From Haliotis asinina (taxonomy: Eukaryota > Mollusca > Gastropoda > Lepetellida > Haliotidae), in NCBI RefSeq assembly GCF_037392515.1, contig NC_090281.1, positions 55,654,753 through 55,718,752 on the forward strand: 64,000 bases of DNA, read 5' to 3'. Shown in pieces: positions 25,863 to 36,745 of the stretch. The notes below the pieces were generated by a model. That model searched no databases. It was not told the DNA's origin and saw only the letters and a program-made list of their open reading frames with translations. The position numbers were made by a program, and so were the translations under genes. The first letter of the stretch is position 1; every line of letters starts with the position of its first letter.

Positions 25863-26829
25863 CGCCCACGAAAGCAACAGACACACATGCAGCATTAAAG
25901 GCGCAGTAAACTTTAACATAAAATTTCCATCCTCTCCTTCCTCCAAATACTGGGTGTCCTAAATCGATTGTTAAAGTGGGGTGCACAATCAAATTTACTT
26001 TTGGGCGATTTACTGATAATCCAGCTGGTTTAATCATCAGATTTTATACCAATCCAGGCTTGGCCGAGTCAGCTATTCTCAAGTCTGTCGGAATGGCGTA
26101 TTTAAAGACGTAGAACTCGACATACGAATCCACGCTAACAACAAACACGCTATAGAACATATGTAATATTGAAAATGAAGGATTTTGTTATCTCTTTATA
26201 TACTTCTGTGCCGTGAAAGTAATAGTTTTGTTAGCATGTGTACATTTTGTTATTATTCGAAAATACTGTGAAGACATTGTGTCCCTGGTGACCACATACC
26301 CATACTCCCTTGGAAAACTGACATGGCATGGCGAATGCAACAACTTGGAATCTTGGGCAATCAAGACAAATTTATTGCATTACAACAAGATGCATGTCAT
26401 ATTACTCTAAATAAATACCGAAAACAGTGAAACATTCAAGAAAAAATTACGATTAAGTTAATTTTTTTTTTATCTTAAATGATCCTCAAAAAGAAAAAAG
26501 AAAAAAAATCAAAGCCAGTTACACGCGTCAGTTGAACGTTGCCCTCCACCCGTACCTGAGTCAGACGCGTTTCTAACTGATCAACAGTGTCCTATGCGTT
26601 GCTCTGCAGTTCAGGCAAGGCTGGTACATATTTTCAGATACACAACATATTTAACAATATAAACTTTGGTAAGATATCAGCTCAGAGATTGTTTGTCACT
26701 CACAAGTTTGGTCATTTTATGATAGTCTCAAATTGATATTCCAGCGCAAAAAAGCCAGCATTATTTTTTTTATTTCTGCAATTTAGATCCCTTCCAAAAA
26801 TGTGTATTTAAGTTGGGTGACTATGTAAC

Positions 26830-26942
26830 CAGGGCCCAGGTCCACAAAACGAACGTACAACTAAGGGGATCGTAACTACCATACTTGAACATAGACTTAC
26901 GACTGTCGTAGCGCTACGATCGATTTCAGAAACAGGGCCTAG
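26830..26942. repeat. Palindromic MITE, 'gtagcgctacgatc' type
   Basis: Bounded by agggcccaggtccacaaaac on the left and cagaaacagggcct on the right, with a central 'cttacgactgtcgtagcgct' motif. It is directly adjacent to the next MITE. Confidence 0.5.
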
Positions 26943-27095
26943 ATTTTCGAAGCTCTCTTAGCGCTAAGATAATCGTAAGTGCCATATATTAACATAAACG
27001 TACCTCTATCTTAGCGCTAAGAACGTCGTAAGTTAATGCAAATCTATGGCACTTACGACTGTCTTTGCTCTAAGAGAGCTTCGAAAATCTAGGCT
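26938..27095. repeat. Palindromic MITE, 'cttagcgctaag' type, long inverted repeats
   Basis: The left arm starts cctagattttcgaagctctc and the right arm ends gagagcttcgaaaatctagg. The arms pair over about 45 bp. The internal cttagcgctaag is itself palindromic and occurs twice. No coding sequence is present. Confidence 0.85.
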
Positions 27096-27124
27096 CAGGG
27101 CACTGGAGTGAGTCTGGGTAATCA

Positions 27125-27460
27125 TCAAGATTGTTCATGCAACCTCCCTCTTTGAAAGCGATGAGGCAGAATATGCAGTAAGTCACAGTGAGATTCCGAT
27201 TCCATTTTCACAAGAAGACGCGGAAGATCACCCATCGCCTTGGTTTTGTCCCTTTTCAACATTATGGCACAAGATTGTACGTTCCGATTAACCAGATGAG
27301 ATAAACTGGCTTCCTGTCCCAGGGGTGGGATGATCCAGTGTAGCAAGTCAGGAAGGAACATCAGCTTCGAACACATCAGCGTCCACCGACCTTTGACCAT
27401 GTCTTGTCACGAGTTTCCCGTCTACACAATATTCCACGTCCTGAACCGCCATTTGTTTTC
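27125..27460 (-). CDS. CARD/death-fold-like segment with an apparent frameshift; possible cytoplasmic exon of the TNFR-like gene
   Basis: One minus frame (stop at 27125) encodes LPDLLHWIIPPLG, then a segment ending in IMLKRDKTKAMGDLPRLLVK and DLLHILPHRF. This follows the spacing of CARD helices 2-5 (x-R-D-K-x-x-x-L-x-x-L-L). The residues expected just upstream (KLVTRHGQRSVDADVFEAD, CARD helix 1-like) sit in another frame and stop near 27365, so a single-base shift or an unseen splice separates them. The segment lies downstream of, and on the same strand as, the TNFR-like transmembrane exon (27791-27958). A phase-compatible but weak acceptor exists near 27403. It may be a cytoplasmic domain of that receptor, an independent decayed gene, or a false reading. 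The domain call is by eye only. Confidence 0.33.
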
Positions 27461-27790
27461 CCGAGATGTGTCATGCCAGTTAGTGCAGAGGACCAGCCTC
27501 CGCCATCATGTCTCACGCCAACAGAAGGTCCAACTTGTGTCTTGTCTCCAGGCTCCCGCCTACAGAGTCAGCAAAATGCTCGAGTAATGTCCCACTCTTT
27601 CTTAAGACAAGGAATTAAGAGTCTGCGAAGTAGACCCCTGCCATCTTGCTAGCAGATTGTTCGGGTTCGTTGCCTTTTAACAGTGACAACCCCGATGTCA
27701 TCTTTGTTTCTCTGGTGTGTCTTTTGTTCTTTGTGCACATGCAGTATAATAATGTAACTATGTTCATTCTATTTCCCTTTCCATGCTTAC

Positions 27791-30700
27791 AGTATATACT
27801 AAAGACAAAGATTGAGAAGATTATGACAAGGAGGGCAAAGGATGCTGCTGTTATTATGATTAACGTAAGTGGATCAGCCCAGCTTTGTGATGAGGGACTT
27901 GGTGTGCTGGTTGGAACTGTTGAAGCTGAGCCTGTTCGGGTGGTAGATCCCGACGAACCTTAGATGGAAGATATATGTCATTTAACGTTTATTATTGATC
28001 ATCCATTAAAGGAAATACCTGACAATGGGATCGATTACACCAGTTATTTTTAGGATACAATTAGGATGCGACTTCTTTTCATATTCAGAATCAGTGTGTC
28101 TATATATGAATGTGAATGGGTACTTGTCTGTCAAAGTTGCGGGTGTCACTTCACTATTTACACGAGTATCTGAATAACAAGAGTGAGTGAGTTTAGTTTT
28201 TCGCTGCACTCAGCAATATTCCGGCCATATGGCGGGATCTGTAAACACTCGTGTTTGGACCAGACAATCCAATGACCAACAGCACGAGCATCGATCCGCG
28301 CAACTGGTAACCGATGACGTGCCAACCAAATCAGCGAGCCTGGCCACCCGATCCCGTTAGTCGCCTCCTACGACAATCATGGGTTACTGAAAATCAATAT
28401 TCTAACCCAGATCCTCGCGGGTCGAATAACAAGAGAGTATTTCGGGTTCCTGTTACCACCTAGGCCCATTTGTGATTTTCAAAGCTCAGACCTATGGACC
28501 GTGTGTTCATCTTCGGAACCACAAGCGCACTCATGCGCCAGATCCAACGATTCGGTTAAGACTGTCAATAATCACGTGCCTCTTCCTTGAGTAGACTGGA
28601 TATTCAACAATCAATATACAAACTCACTTGAAAAGGTCCCCTTAGGCAGAGGTCCTCCTACGACAGGCATACACATCATATTCGGGTCCTTGCTCTTGGT
28701 CAGACACTCGTTCACCACCACAGTGACCTCAGTGTGGTTGGGGTAGCAGTAGGAGCACTTGATGCACGTGCTGGGTAGGTTCGGGTGGCGGTAGTATCCT
28801 GCAATGAGTAGAGAGTGAGTGTGTGTCTTAGAGGGCGTTCTGTGACCATATGAATATCAGTAATCGGAGGCTGACAACCCCCCAACTTCATTTACACTGT
28901 CATAAGCATTAAAACATATACATATTTGTATGTTTCTCACAAATAGCGACAAATCTTTAAGGTTACACTGTCCTCAAAAAGTGACGCCATCGGACACCTT
29001 GCCCCAATAGAAATAGCACTGACGTCACACAGTGTAAACAACATTCGTCACCACTCGCTCCTTTCCGTGACTTTCAAGAAGACGCAAGTCGCCATTCGGC
29101 TGGTCCCGGAATAACACGAGTTGGACACGAATGTAAATACAAACCAGTCTAAGCTGTTCTGCTTCTGCTAAGCTTTTCTGTTGTTTTGCACCACACTCAA
29201 CCTAAATTGGATGAGACAATCCAGTGATTGACATCACGGTCATCGATCCGCGCATCTGGGATACGATGACATGTGTCAACCAAGTCAGAGAGCCTGACCA
29301 CCAGATCCCGTTAGTCGCCTCTTACAAGCACAGGTAGATGGAGATCAATTCTAACCCGGATTTTGACGGGTTACTTGGGTGAGAGAGAAGACCGTGTGCG
29401 TGACTGAGTCTGAACCCTAATTCTAGAAACGTTCGTAGCCCTAAGAATTCTTAATTTTGATCGTAGCCAAAGAATGGGCTTAAGAAGTTCGTAGGGCTAC
29501 GAACGTTTCCTGAATAGCTAGCCTTGCTTTACAGCACCACACTGACAATTATCTGTTATATCAGGGCGAATGAACTTGACGTTGGAAGACAGTTCAACAA
29601 ACAATGACACCAGAGACCATGTAATAGATATTATATGGTTTCTGGTGAAACTAAGAAGCACGGGTATGATTCTGATAAAGCTAAATTCATCATAGGGCGA
29701 AAATGGACATAAACCCACAACCATGGGCAATTAATCACTTGCGCATTTTGGAATATGCTATACCTTCAATACATTCTCCACATTTGTAGTCATGGGTGTC
29801 GCTACAGTTTCTCTCTACTGTCACCGCTTTCCCACATCGACTGCACGGTATGCAGAATTCAGCTGACCAGTCAGAAGAGTACATGCCTTTTGCACACGGT
29901 TCGCACTGTGTGTCAGAGGTCAAGGTACATTGCCGCGACACAAAGGTTCCAGGTGGACAGCGAGAGCAGTTCTGGCACTTGTATCCCCCGCTTGAATATG
30001 TTCCATAGTCACATGACTTGCAAACCGTATTCGACTGGTTCGTGCAAGGAGAGGTTACCTCTGATCCAGGAGGGCAATAGGTACACAGCTTACAAGAACT
30101 GTGGTCTTGTGAACTAAAGTCATAGTACTGGCCTCGAGGGCATGGTGGCGAATTCTGTCCCTGAAAAGAAAAAAGACCCCGCTAGGTCACATGAAGAGAA
30201 TATATGCCCAAGCACATGCCTACCGATACCATGCAAGACGCAACATCATGCATTTGTATATGTTGAGACACCCAATATATATACATCCATTAATAAGTTA
30301 TCTTAGGTACATATTTTAGTGTCGACTTCAAATTCTTCTACTTTAATGTTGAACAAGCCTATGCAAAGGTGTGGTGAGGTTGTATATCCTAATGCCTCAC
30401 ACGCGGTAGGCAATTAGTAATCATCAACGGCGTTTTGGATGGCGTGCAAAGGAGATCCTTCCAGTCTCAAGCCAAACGATCTGTCCACGACTACAGAGGC
30501 AGTCCGAGGCCCGAGCTACCAAGCTTCCACTCCCCAGTCATCAGACCCTCTGTCCACGACTACAGAGGCAGTCGGGGCCCGAGCCACCAACCTTCCAGCC
30601 TGCAGACAGACGCTCTGTCCACGACTACAGAGGCAGTCCAAGGCCCGAACTACCAACCTTCCACTCTCCAGCCAGACACTCTGTCCACGACTACAGAGGC

Positions 30701-32891
30701 AGTCAGGGCCTGAGCCATCAACCTTCCACTCTCCAGCCAGACGCTCTGTCCACGACCACAGAGGCAGTCCGAGGCCCGAGCTAGCAACCTTCCCGCCTCC
30801 AGCCAGACACTCTGTCCACGACTACAGAGGCAGTCGGGGCCCGAATCACCAACCTTCCAGCCTCCAGCCAGACACTCTGTCCACGACAACAGAGGCAGTC
30901 GGGGCCCGAACCACCTACCTTCCACTCTCCAGCAAGACCCTCTGTCCACGACCTGAGAGGCAGTCGGGACCCGAATCACCAACCTTCCACTCTCCAGCCA
31001 GACGTTCTGTCAATGATCCAGACTTATGATGGAACCATCAGTCTTTTACTCTCCGGCCACACACTATCTCCTCTTTGACCATAAATGCAGTCAGATGATC
31101 GCACGATGGATACCTGACTACAGTGCCATAACTCTCCTCTCTATAGAGATGAATCTTTCAATTATTCTGTGCGTCCGCTCGCTTAGTCGCATCAGCATCA
31201 ACCGTAAGATGGTTTAGCAGTTCCAACAGATCAGTAAATATTTAAAATCTGCATCCATCAAATATCGTGATTTAACCGGAATAGATTACACAGATATCCA
31301 TAAGTTGCCCCCATCTCAACAGGTCCCGAGCAGTCTGGGTAGTACACAAGAATGAGTGAGTGAGTTGGGTTTTACGCCACTTTCACCTATTTTCCAGCAA
31401 GATGACTGCGGGGCACACCAGAAATAGGCTTCACACATTGTACCCATGTGAAGAATCGAACCCGGGTCTTCGTCATGACGAGCGAATGCTCTAACCACTT
31501 GGCTACTCCATCGCTTCTACAAGCGACTATTCAGTGGCTTAAGTGGTCTGGCCTGTCATCGTGTGGATCTGTGTTCACACAATCAATCACCGGATCACCT
31601 GATTCAAACATGAATTTTTGAGGGTCAAAGTCGTTTAGTTAGAAAACGATTTAGTGTGGTGTGCAATGATCAAACAGTAATTAGGACAAGGCTCCCTGAA
31701 ATTAAATTTAAAATTACGACGACTGTAAAACTAGAATAAGGAAGTTACTTGGATACAACTGTGGTGGAAATTGTATTCTCAAACACAAATGATAAGCGGA
31801 ACATGTGAAAGTAGATATGAGAAGTTGTGACTCATGATTTAAGAGCTATTTTCGAGAAATAGACCATTGGCGAATCCAAGGTGGGGTGGGGGTGGGGGTT
31901 CATTTGATTCATTTGAGGGGGGGTGGGGTGGGGGGGTGGTGCATTTCGAGATATTATTGACAATGAAATCCACCCACTTGGTTCATTTGACAGGTGTGGG
32001 TGGTTCATTTGACAGGAAGAGGAATTCACTAATATGGCAATCGGGGCACTATATTATTAATAAGAATATATTCTGCATAAAAGGGTACAGCTATGAAATC
32101 AGTACCCTCGTATTTCTCAACACAATTTTGTCAGCTGAATATATTCCAGTAGTATGAAAGTCTACAAGCTGATTTGATGATTTGGATACAGTGTCCAGTC
32201 ATCTGGATCCTGTGTGATATGGTTAAATACATTGTCTTTTCAGATTTTTAATAAAATATGTCCACATGGCTTTTATCTTCTAGAAAGTTACTTATCTTCA
32301 GACAAACGTCACCCCACCTTACAATCTTACATTATGTCTTACAATCTCTCGTCTGAAACTTATACACATACATTTGAATAAGTACACTACTTACGTTTGT
32401 TGGTACATAAAATACAAAACTGATAAGTGATTTTTATTGTTGAGAGTAACAATATCCTGTCCTTAACATCGCATGAATGCATGTATATAACATTCAGATA
32501 TTATTGATATTAGTTGTAGTCATATTTATCATAAATACATTGCTAAAATACAAATACCGTTTAGCAAGCTCGCTATTATAACGCGTCACAAATATTTTGT
32601 TATCTGGTGAAAATGGTGGTAACGCATTTGCACACACAACTTCCTTCGTAATGTGTTCTAGCAGACATATGGATTTCATTCTGGGCCCCGTTCCTGAAAG
32701 CGGTCATAGCGGTACGTCAGTCGTAATTCTCACACAGAAACACTGTCGTAGCTCTGTGATCGCTTTCAGTAACGGGGATGTGATCGTTATGATACTCTTC
32801 AAATCATACTTACCAAAGTTGTTGACATCGCGTCCACCATAATCAGAATGATTGTCAGTGCAGACTCAGAGCTGGAGGAGCAGCAACTCAT
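27791..32891 (-). CDS. TNF-receptor-superfamily-like transmembrane receptor (3' end not resolved)
   Basis: Exons in order: 32814-32891, 29764-30160, 28628-28798 and 27791-27958. Phases match at every junction, giving 271 residues plus one base. Exon 1 (26 aa) contains a hydrophobic core (ALTIILIMV) that acts as leader. Exons 2-3 hold four TNFR cysteine-rich domains: about residues 33-76 (CKLCTYCPPGSEVTSPC), 76-115 (CQNCSRCPPGTFVSRQC), 115-156 (CIPCSRCGKAVTVERNC) and 156-206 (CIKCSYCYPNHTEV). Possible N-glycosylation sites are at N67, N90 and N144. Exon 4 is a Ser/Thr/Pro stalk (STVPTSTPSPSSQSW) followed by a transmembrane helix (246-270, LTLIIITAASFALLVIIF). Four CRDs plus a stalk resemble p75NTR-like receptors, but no ortholog is claimed. 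The cytoplasmic exon is unresolved. The CARD-like segment at 27.1-27.5 kb is a candidate. Confidence 0.8.
28180..28425 (+). repeat. Family A repeat in TNFR-like gene intron
   Basis: A near full-length copy: gagtgagtgagtttagtttt, 'gtttggaccagacaatccaa', 'gatcccgttagtcgcctcct'. It lies between exons 3 and 4 of the receptor. Confidence 0.85.
29165..29370 (+). repeat. Family A repeat in TNFR-like gene intron
   Basis: Contains 'ttggatgagacaatccagtg', 'gatccgcgcatctgggatac' and 'gatcccgttagtcgcctctt' in family order. It lies between exons 2 and 3. Confidence 0.75.
29426..29510. repeat. Palindromic MITE, 'acgttcgtagccc' type
   Basis: gaaacgttcgtagccctaag at the left and the reverse complement gggctacgaacgtttc at the right, with arms of about 30 bp. 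It resembles the other small palindromic elements in the window in size and base order. Confidence 0.8.
29608..29647. repeat. Short palindromic repeat (gagaccatat type), second copy
   Basis: caccagagaccatgtaatag pairs with the following atattatatggtttctggtg. It is related to the palindrome at 11181-11211. Confidence 0.7.
30455..31020 (+). repeat. Minisatellite, ~65 bp unit, about nine copies
   Basis: The motif ctgtccacgactacagaggc recurs at 30481, 30550, 30615, 30681, 30746, 30812, 30877, 30942 and 31007 (last one degenerate), giving spacings of 65-69 bp. It lies in intron 1 of the TNFR-like gene. Open frames up to 196 codons cross it because the unit lacks stops. Since 65 is not a multiple of 3, successive copies are read in different frames, which argues against a selected protein. 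Confidence 0.95.
31348..31515 (-). repeat. tRNA-derived SINE (family B)
   Basis: The minus strand shows the tRNA-like head: TAGCCAAGTGGTTAGAGCAT (A-box region), then GGGTTCGATTC (B-box), then 'acaatgtgtgaagcctattt' and a tail ending in acgccact...actcactcac. It lies in intron 1 of the TNFR-like gene. Confidence 0.9.
31880..31943 (+). other. G-run-rich segment, candidate G-quadruplex
   Basis: Several runs of four to seven G alternate with single T (ggtggggtgggggtgggggt, then gagggggggtggggtggggg). It is flanked by 'ttcatttgattcatttga' and followed by the related 'acaggtgtgggtggttcatt'. It is intronic in the TNFR-like gene. Confidence 0.7.
32686..32778. repeat. Palindromic MITE, 'ccccgttcctgaaagcg' type
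   Basis: ccccgttcctgaaagcggtc on the left pairs with 'gatcgctttcagtaacgggg' on the right. It ends about 35 bp from the donor of the leader exon of the TNFR-like gene. Confidence 0.75.
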
Positions 32892-35154
32892 CTTCAGGCA
32901 TTGAAGTTCCGAATGACGTGTACTGCCGTGTTTATGTTTAGATACATGGAAAATACGTGTGTCTATATATAGTCTCAGAAACCGTGGCATTTCCGTTGCA
33001 GCTGGTCGCTCTCAACTAAATTCTAAATTTGCATCAGGCATGACAACATCATTGCTTTACTCACGCTGATTGACGCGATATTTGATTTTTATTGGTGGAT
33101 TGGGGTGATAGGGATTTCTTTGAGGATCCCTTTCAAGAATGGTTATTTCTTTAACTTTTATGAAAGTTTTCAGTAACGGCAATGGGTGTTAAGTCTATAA
33201 ATTTCTGACAGTGTTGATGCATGTCTTCGTTTTAGCTGGATCGATGCTTATGACTGCATGATTCATACTCATTTTCACACCGCCTTCATATAACACAGCA
33301 GGTGTTAAACTATACGAAAATGTATGTGTAAAGCAGCAGAAAAAGTTTGGGAGATCCTTAGGCATGATCGACCAGGAATTAGTAGGGTATTAAAGCTGAG
33401 GTACAGAAGCTCACCTTTATTCAGGAGCTAGATTAAACAGTGACGTTATGACTAAGAGTAGTCTTCAGTTAGCGACCATATACCCATATATTCTGATGCA
33501 TCCATTTGAAACAACAAAATCCATTCTGGATAACTTGGTATCATTCAAGTCCAGCTAGAAACCATGCCTAGTCTGGTAATCATCAGCTATGAAGCTAGAG
33601 ATGTCATAAGGTGTTTCTGTGCTTACATCATGGCAACCAGGTGACCTTACATGACTGAAAGATATAAATATATGATGGGGGCTGTTTGGGATAAGCAAAA
33701 ATAATGAGGCTGTTACAGGGGTAATTCATTTTGTCTGCTACATATGATATTTGGCAGATTTCAAACCACATTGGCCATGTTGAACTGTTTTAAATGGAAC
33801 TCAACCTGGTGTAACCAAGAAAATTAGCAAAATTATTTTGGTGTTATCATATTGGTATGTTCAGTATTTTTTCATAAGATAAGAGCTTTAAGTTCAGGTT
33901 TGTCTCTGGGTCACAACCCTTGACCCTTCCAGATAATGATGCCAAGGTGAGCTATATTTTACATTCATTTCAAGATGAAAAATCTTTTCAGTACACTCAT
34001 AAAATCTCTCTCTAATTTATATCAGTTCATAGTCTGATAAACAGAAAGAACAAAGATATACAAAACTTTCATTTTATTTTCAAAGTATTTACATCAGAAG
34101 AATATACTTACTGAAGAGCATGCAACAATCCACTTTTCCAGTATATTAGAGATTCAAGTACAAAAACCTCACACTCTCAGAGAGAGACATCTACTGCCAG
34201 AACACAAACTCAATAATCTGGCCCCCTCAGCCACCACGGCTGCCACCAAATGTCTGACAACTGGTAGGCTAGATTTCATACTTTGTGTACGCCTCTGACA
34301 ATTATGAAGAAAGGCATGTGTAAAAGGATAGCAAAATCTACAGCAAGTCTGAAATATAGGATATAAAGATTCATTGGTATAATCATTAGTGGTCAGACTG
34401 GTAACTGGCATGACAAAACATTGACAAAACATTGTATCAAAAATAACACAGACACACTCACACACAGTTGATATTCGAAAATAATATATCAGCCCTGAGA
34501 AAAATCATGGTGGTAATGAGCACATGAAACAGTTTCAAGACTGATGTTTTGCCACCTAGGAAGACAAGATAATCAAGTGTACAGACTGTGTACTGAGTAT
34601 CCACCACAGGGGTACCACTAGGACGGATCCAAACGGGTGTGCGCACACCTCCTTTCCCTGGGAAAAAAATGTCCCTGAAGTACATTTCCCCCTAACCTTT
34701 GGAATTCATGATTTATGTACAACCACTCTTCCGAAATCCTGGTTCTACCCCTGTACCATGTTGCATGTAATTTGAGATGGAGGCTTTTAACTAGACAGGG
34801 GCCTTATAAAATGTTAAGCTTATTTGGACATGTACCAACATATAATTGGTGGATTCAACCTCAAGACATGAAGCTGTAAAGTGAAAAAAGGTAACGACAA
34901 CCTAACAATGTTCTTAACTATCTTTGCAAGGGTTACATCATCAGCAATGTCAAGATCCACTTCACTATACTTGTTGCTAGTATCGATAGGAAGACATTCA
35001 GGCCAAAAGTCAGCTTCTTCAGTAAGTTTCAGACAAGGTGTCTATATAGCCAAAAGTGAATTCTGAGTGAATTACAAATTTTTACCATACTAAAAACTTG
35101 AAAAAACAACATAATGACTTAAGGAACATATTTAAAAAGGTTTCAGCATTTCAT

Positions 35155-35555
35155 TACTCTCTTTTTAGTATGTTTCTCCTTTTTCAATATCACATTATCT
35201 CTATCTAATATATTATTCTCCTTATACCATCATATTATTCTCTTTTCAGTGTCACACAACTCTCTTTTTAATATATTACTCTCTTTTTTTATTATCATGT
35301 TACTATCATTTTAATATGTTACTCCCTTTGTAGTATCACATTACTCTCTATTTAATATATTACTCTCCTTATAATATATTACTCTGTTTTTAATGTCATA
35401 TTACTCTCTATTTAATATATTACTCTTTTTTATTATCATCATATTACCATCTTTTTCATATGTTACTCTCTTTTTAACATGTTTCATTCTTTTCAATACT
35501 TTAGCATCTTGCTAAAATGTTGCTCTCTTTTTTCTATATTACTCTCCTTTTACTA
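35155..35555 (+). repeat. Degenerate AT-rich tandem array
   Basis: Repeated 'attactctctatttaatata' and 'tattactctccttataatat' blocks with a period of roughly 20-40 bp and variable spacing. Confidence 0.75.
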
Positions 35556-35859
35556 GGAATTTTTTGATGACACTCATGGAGAACATTTTGAAAGATGGGA
35601 TTTGAGACATTTTGCTTAATTGCTTAATTGGTTATTCTTTCAGCTAATACAATGCAACCTGAACCTTCTATCTATTTTTATATCCTGTCAATTTTCCTAA
35701 GATTCCTGTCATATGAGGTTAATGTTTTTTTCTTTTCCTTTGTTGTTTACATTCTGTCACTTTTTTCCACTACAGATCCTTCTTTATCTGGAACAAGAGT
35801 CATCAGAAGATGATATATCCCCCCCGCCCCCACATATTTGAAAGGACAAATCATCTGAC

Positions 35860-36745
35860 AGTTACTTATTTTGTTTTTAGACCAAGTCTGAATTGTTTCC
35901 ATGGAATTCATGAAAAGTATAAAAGCCATATATCTGTAATCAGAAAAAGTCACCATTTCAAGATCTGTCTCGTATATCTGCCAAGATCTTTTGAAAGATA
36001 TGAAATGGTTTTCGAGTTGTGCTCCGGAAACGAAGTCAGCAACGTGTTCATGGAACCGAGAAAATAATACGTCATAAAAACCTGTAAATAGCAAAAGGCA
36101 CCACTTTGGGGTCTGCCACACATATCTACCAAGTTTTACTGACAGATATTATGAAGGTTTTGAGTTCTGCTCCAGAAACGAAACACACCTCTCACTTTTG
36201 TGACAAAGTCTGAATTGTTTCCATGGAAACCGAGAAATCAAGAAATCACAAAAAAATTTAACTAGGAAAAGGCACCATTGCAGCTTCTGATTGGTATATC
36301 TACCAAGTTTTGCAGGAAAATAGTGAACGTTTTTATAGTTATGCACCAGAAACAAAGCACATCCCTTCATTTCGAGACCAAGTCCAAAACATTTCCATGG
36401 AAACCCAGAAAGTAATAAATCACAAAAACCTGTTAATACCAAAAGGCACCACTTTGGGGCCTGCCACACATATCTACCAAGTTTTGCAGAAAAATATTGA
36501 ACAGTTTTTGAGTTCTTCTCCGGAAATGAAGCCCGCCTCCCCCCCATCAGACTAACACCAAATTGCCAAAACTATAGGTTGAGGCACAACTATAGGTTGA
36601 GATTATTATATCTATCATGCTTGGTCTAACAATATTGAAGGGTTTCTGAGTTATGCTCCAGAAACAAAATGATTACGGACGAACGGATGGACGAGGAGTT
36701 GACTATATCCCCCGACATTACATGCCGGGGGCATAAAAATGTTTT
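35860..36745 (-). repeat. Tandem copies of a ~190-200 bp interspersed repeat
   Basis: At least three units share 'tctaccaagttttgcaggaa'-like text, 'gttctgctccggaaacgaa', 'tttccatggaaacccagaaa' and 'aaaggcaccactttggggtc'. The right end has acggacgaacggatggacga and 'ccccgacattacatgccggg'. Minus open frames of 124 and 132 codons run through it but show repeated peptides (KLGRYxxQxxKWCL), so they are products of the repeat rather than a gene. Confidence 0.75.

Larger units (their letters stand above)
20790..27124. other. Gene-poor intergenic region
   Basis: No exon-like open frame with splice support was found. It contains family A copies (21285-21500 and 21838-21912), a SINE near 22.2 kb, a poly-T/A stretch at about 21595-21635, a (TTTG)n run at 23641-23672, a SINE-like tail ('aaaagcgctatatgaatct' then attatt repeats) near 23930-23975, a CA microsatellite at 25.8 kb, and palindromic MITEs from 26.8 kb. 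Confidence 0.5.

Noticed and set aside
27646-27963. Plus-strand open frame of 105 codons with apparent splice sites near 27792 and 27866
   Set aside because: It is antisense to the transmembrane exon of the TNFR-like gene, which has better splice sites, phase and composition.
30439-31029. 196-codon open frame taken as a protein
   Set aside because: It coincides exactly with the 65 bp minisatellite. Successive units are read in different frames, so nothing indicates selection on protein sequence.
35747-36547. Minus-strand frames of 124 and 132 codons as genes
   Set aside because: Their peptides repeat the same words (KLGRY, KWCL) because they traverse a tandem interspersed repeat.
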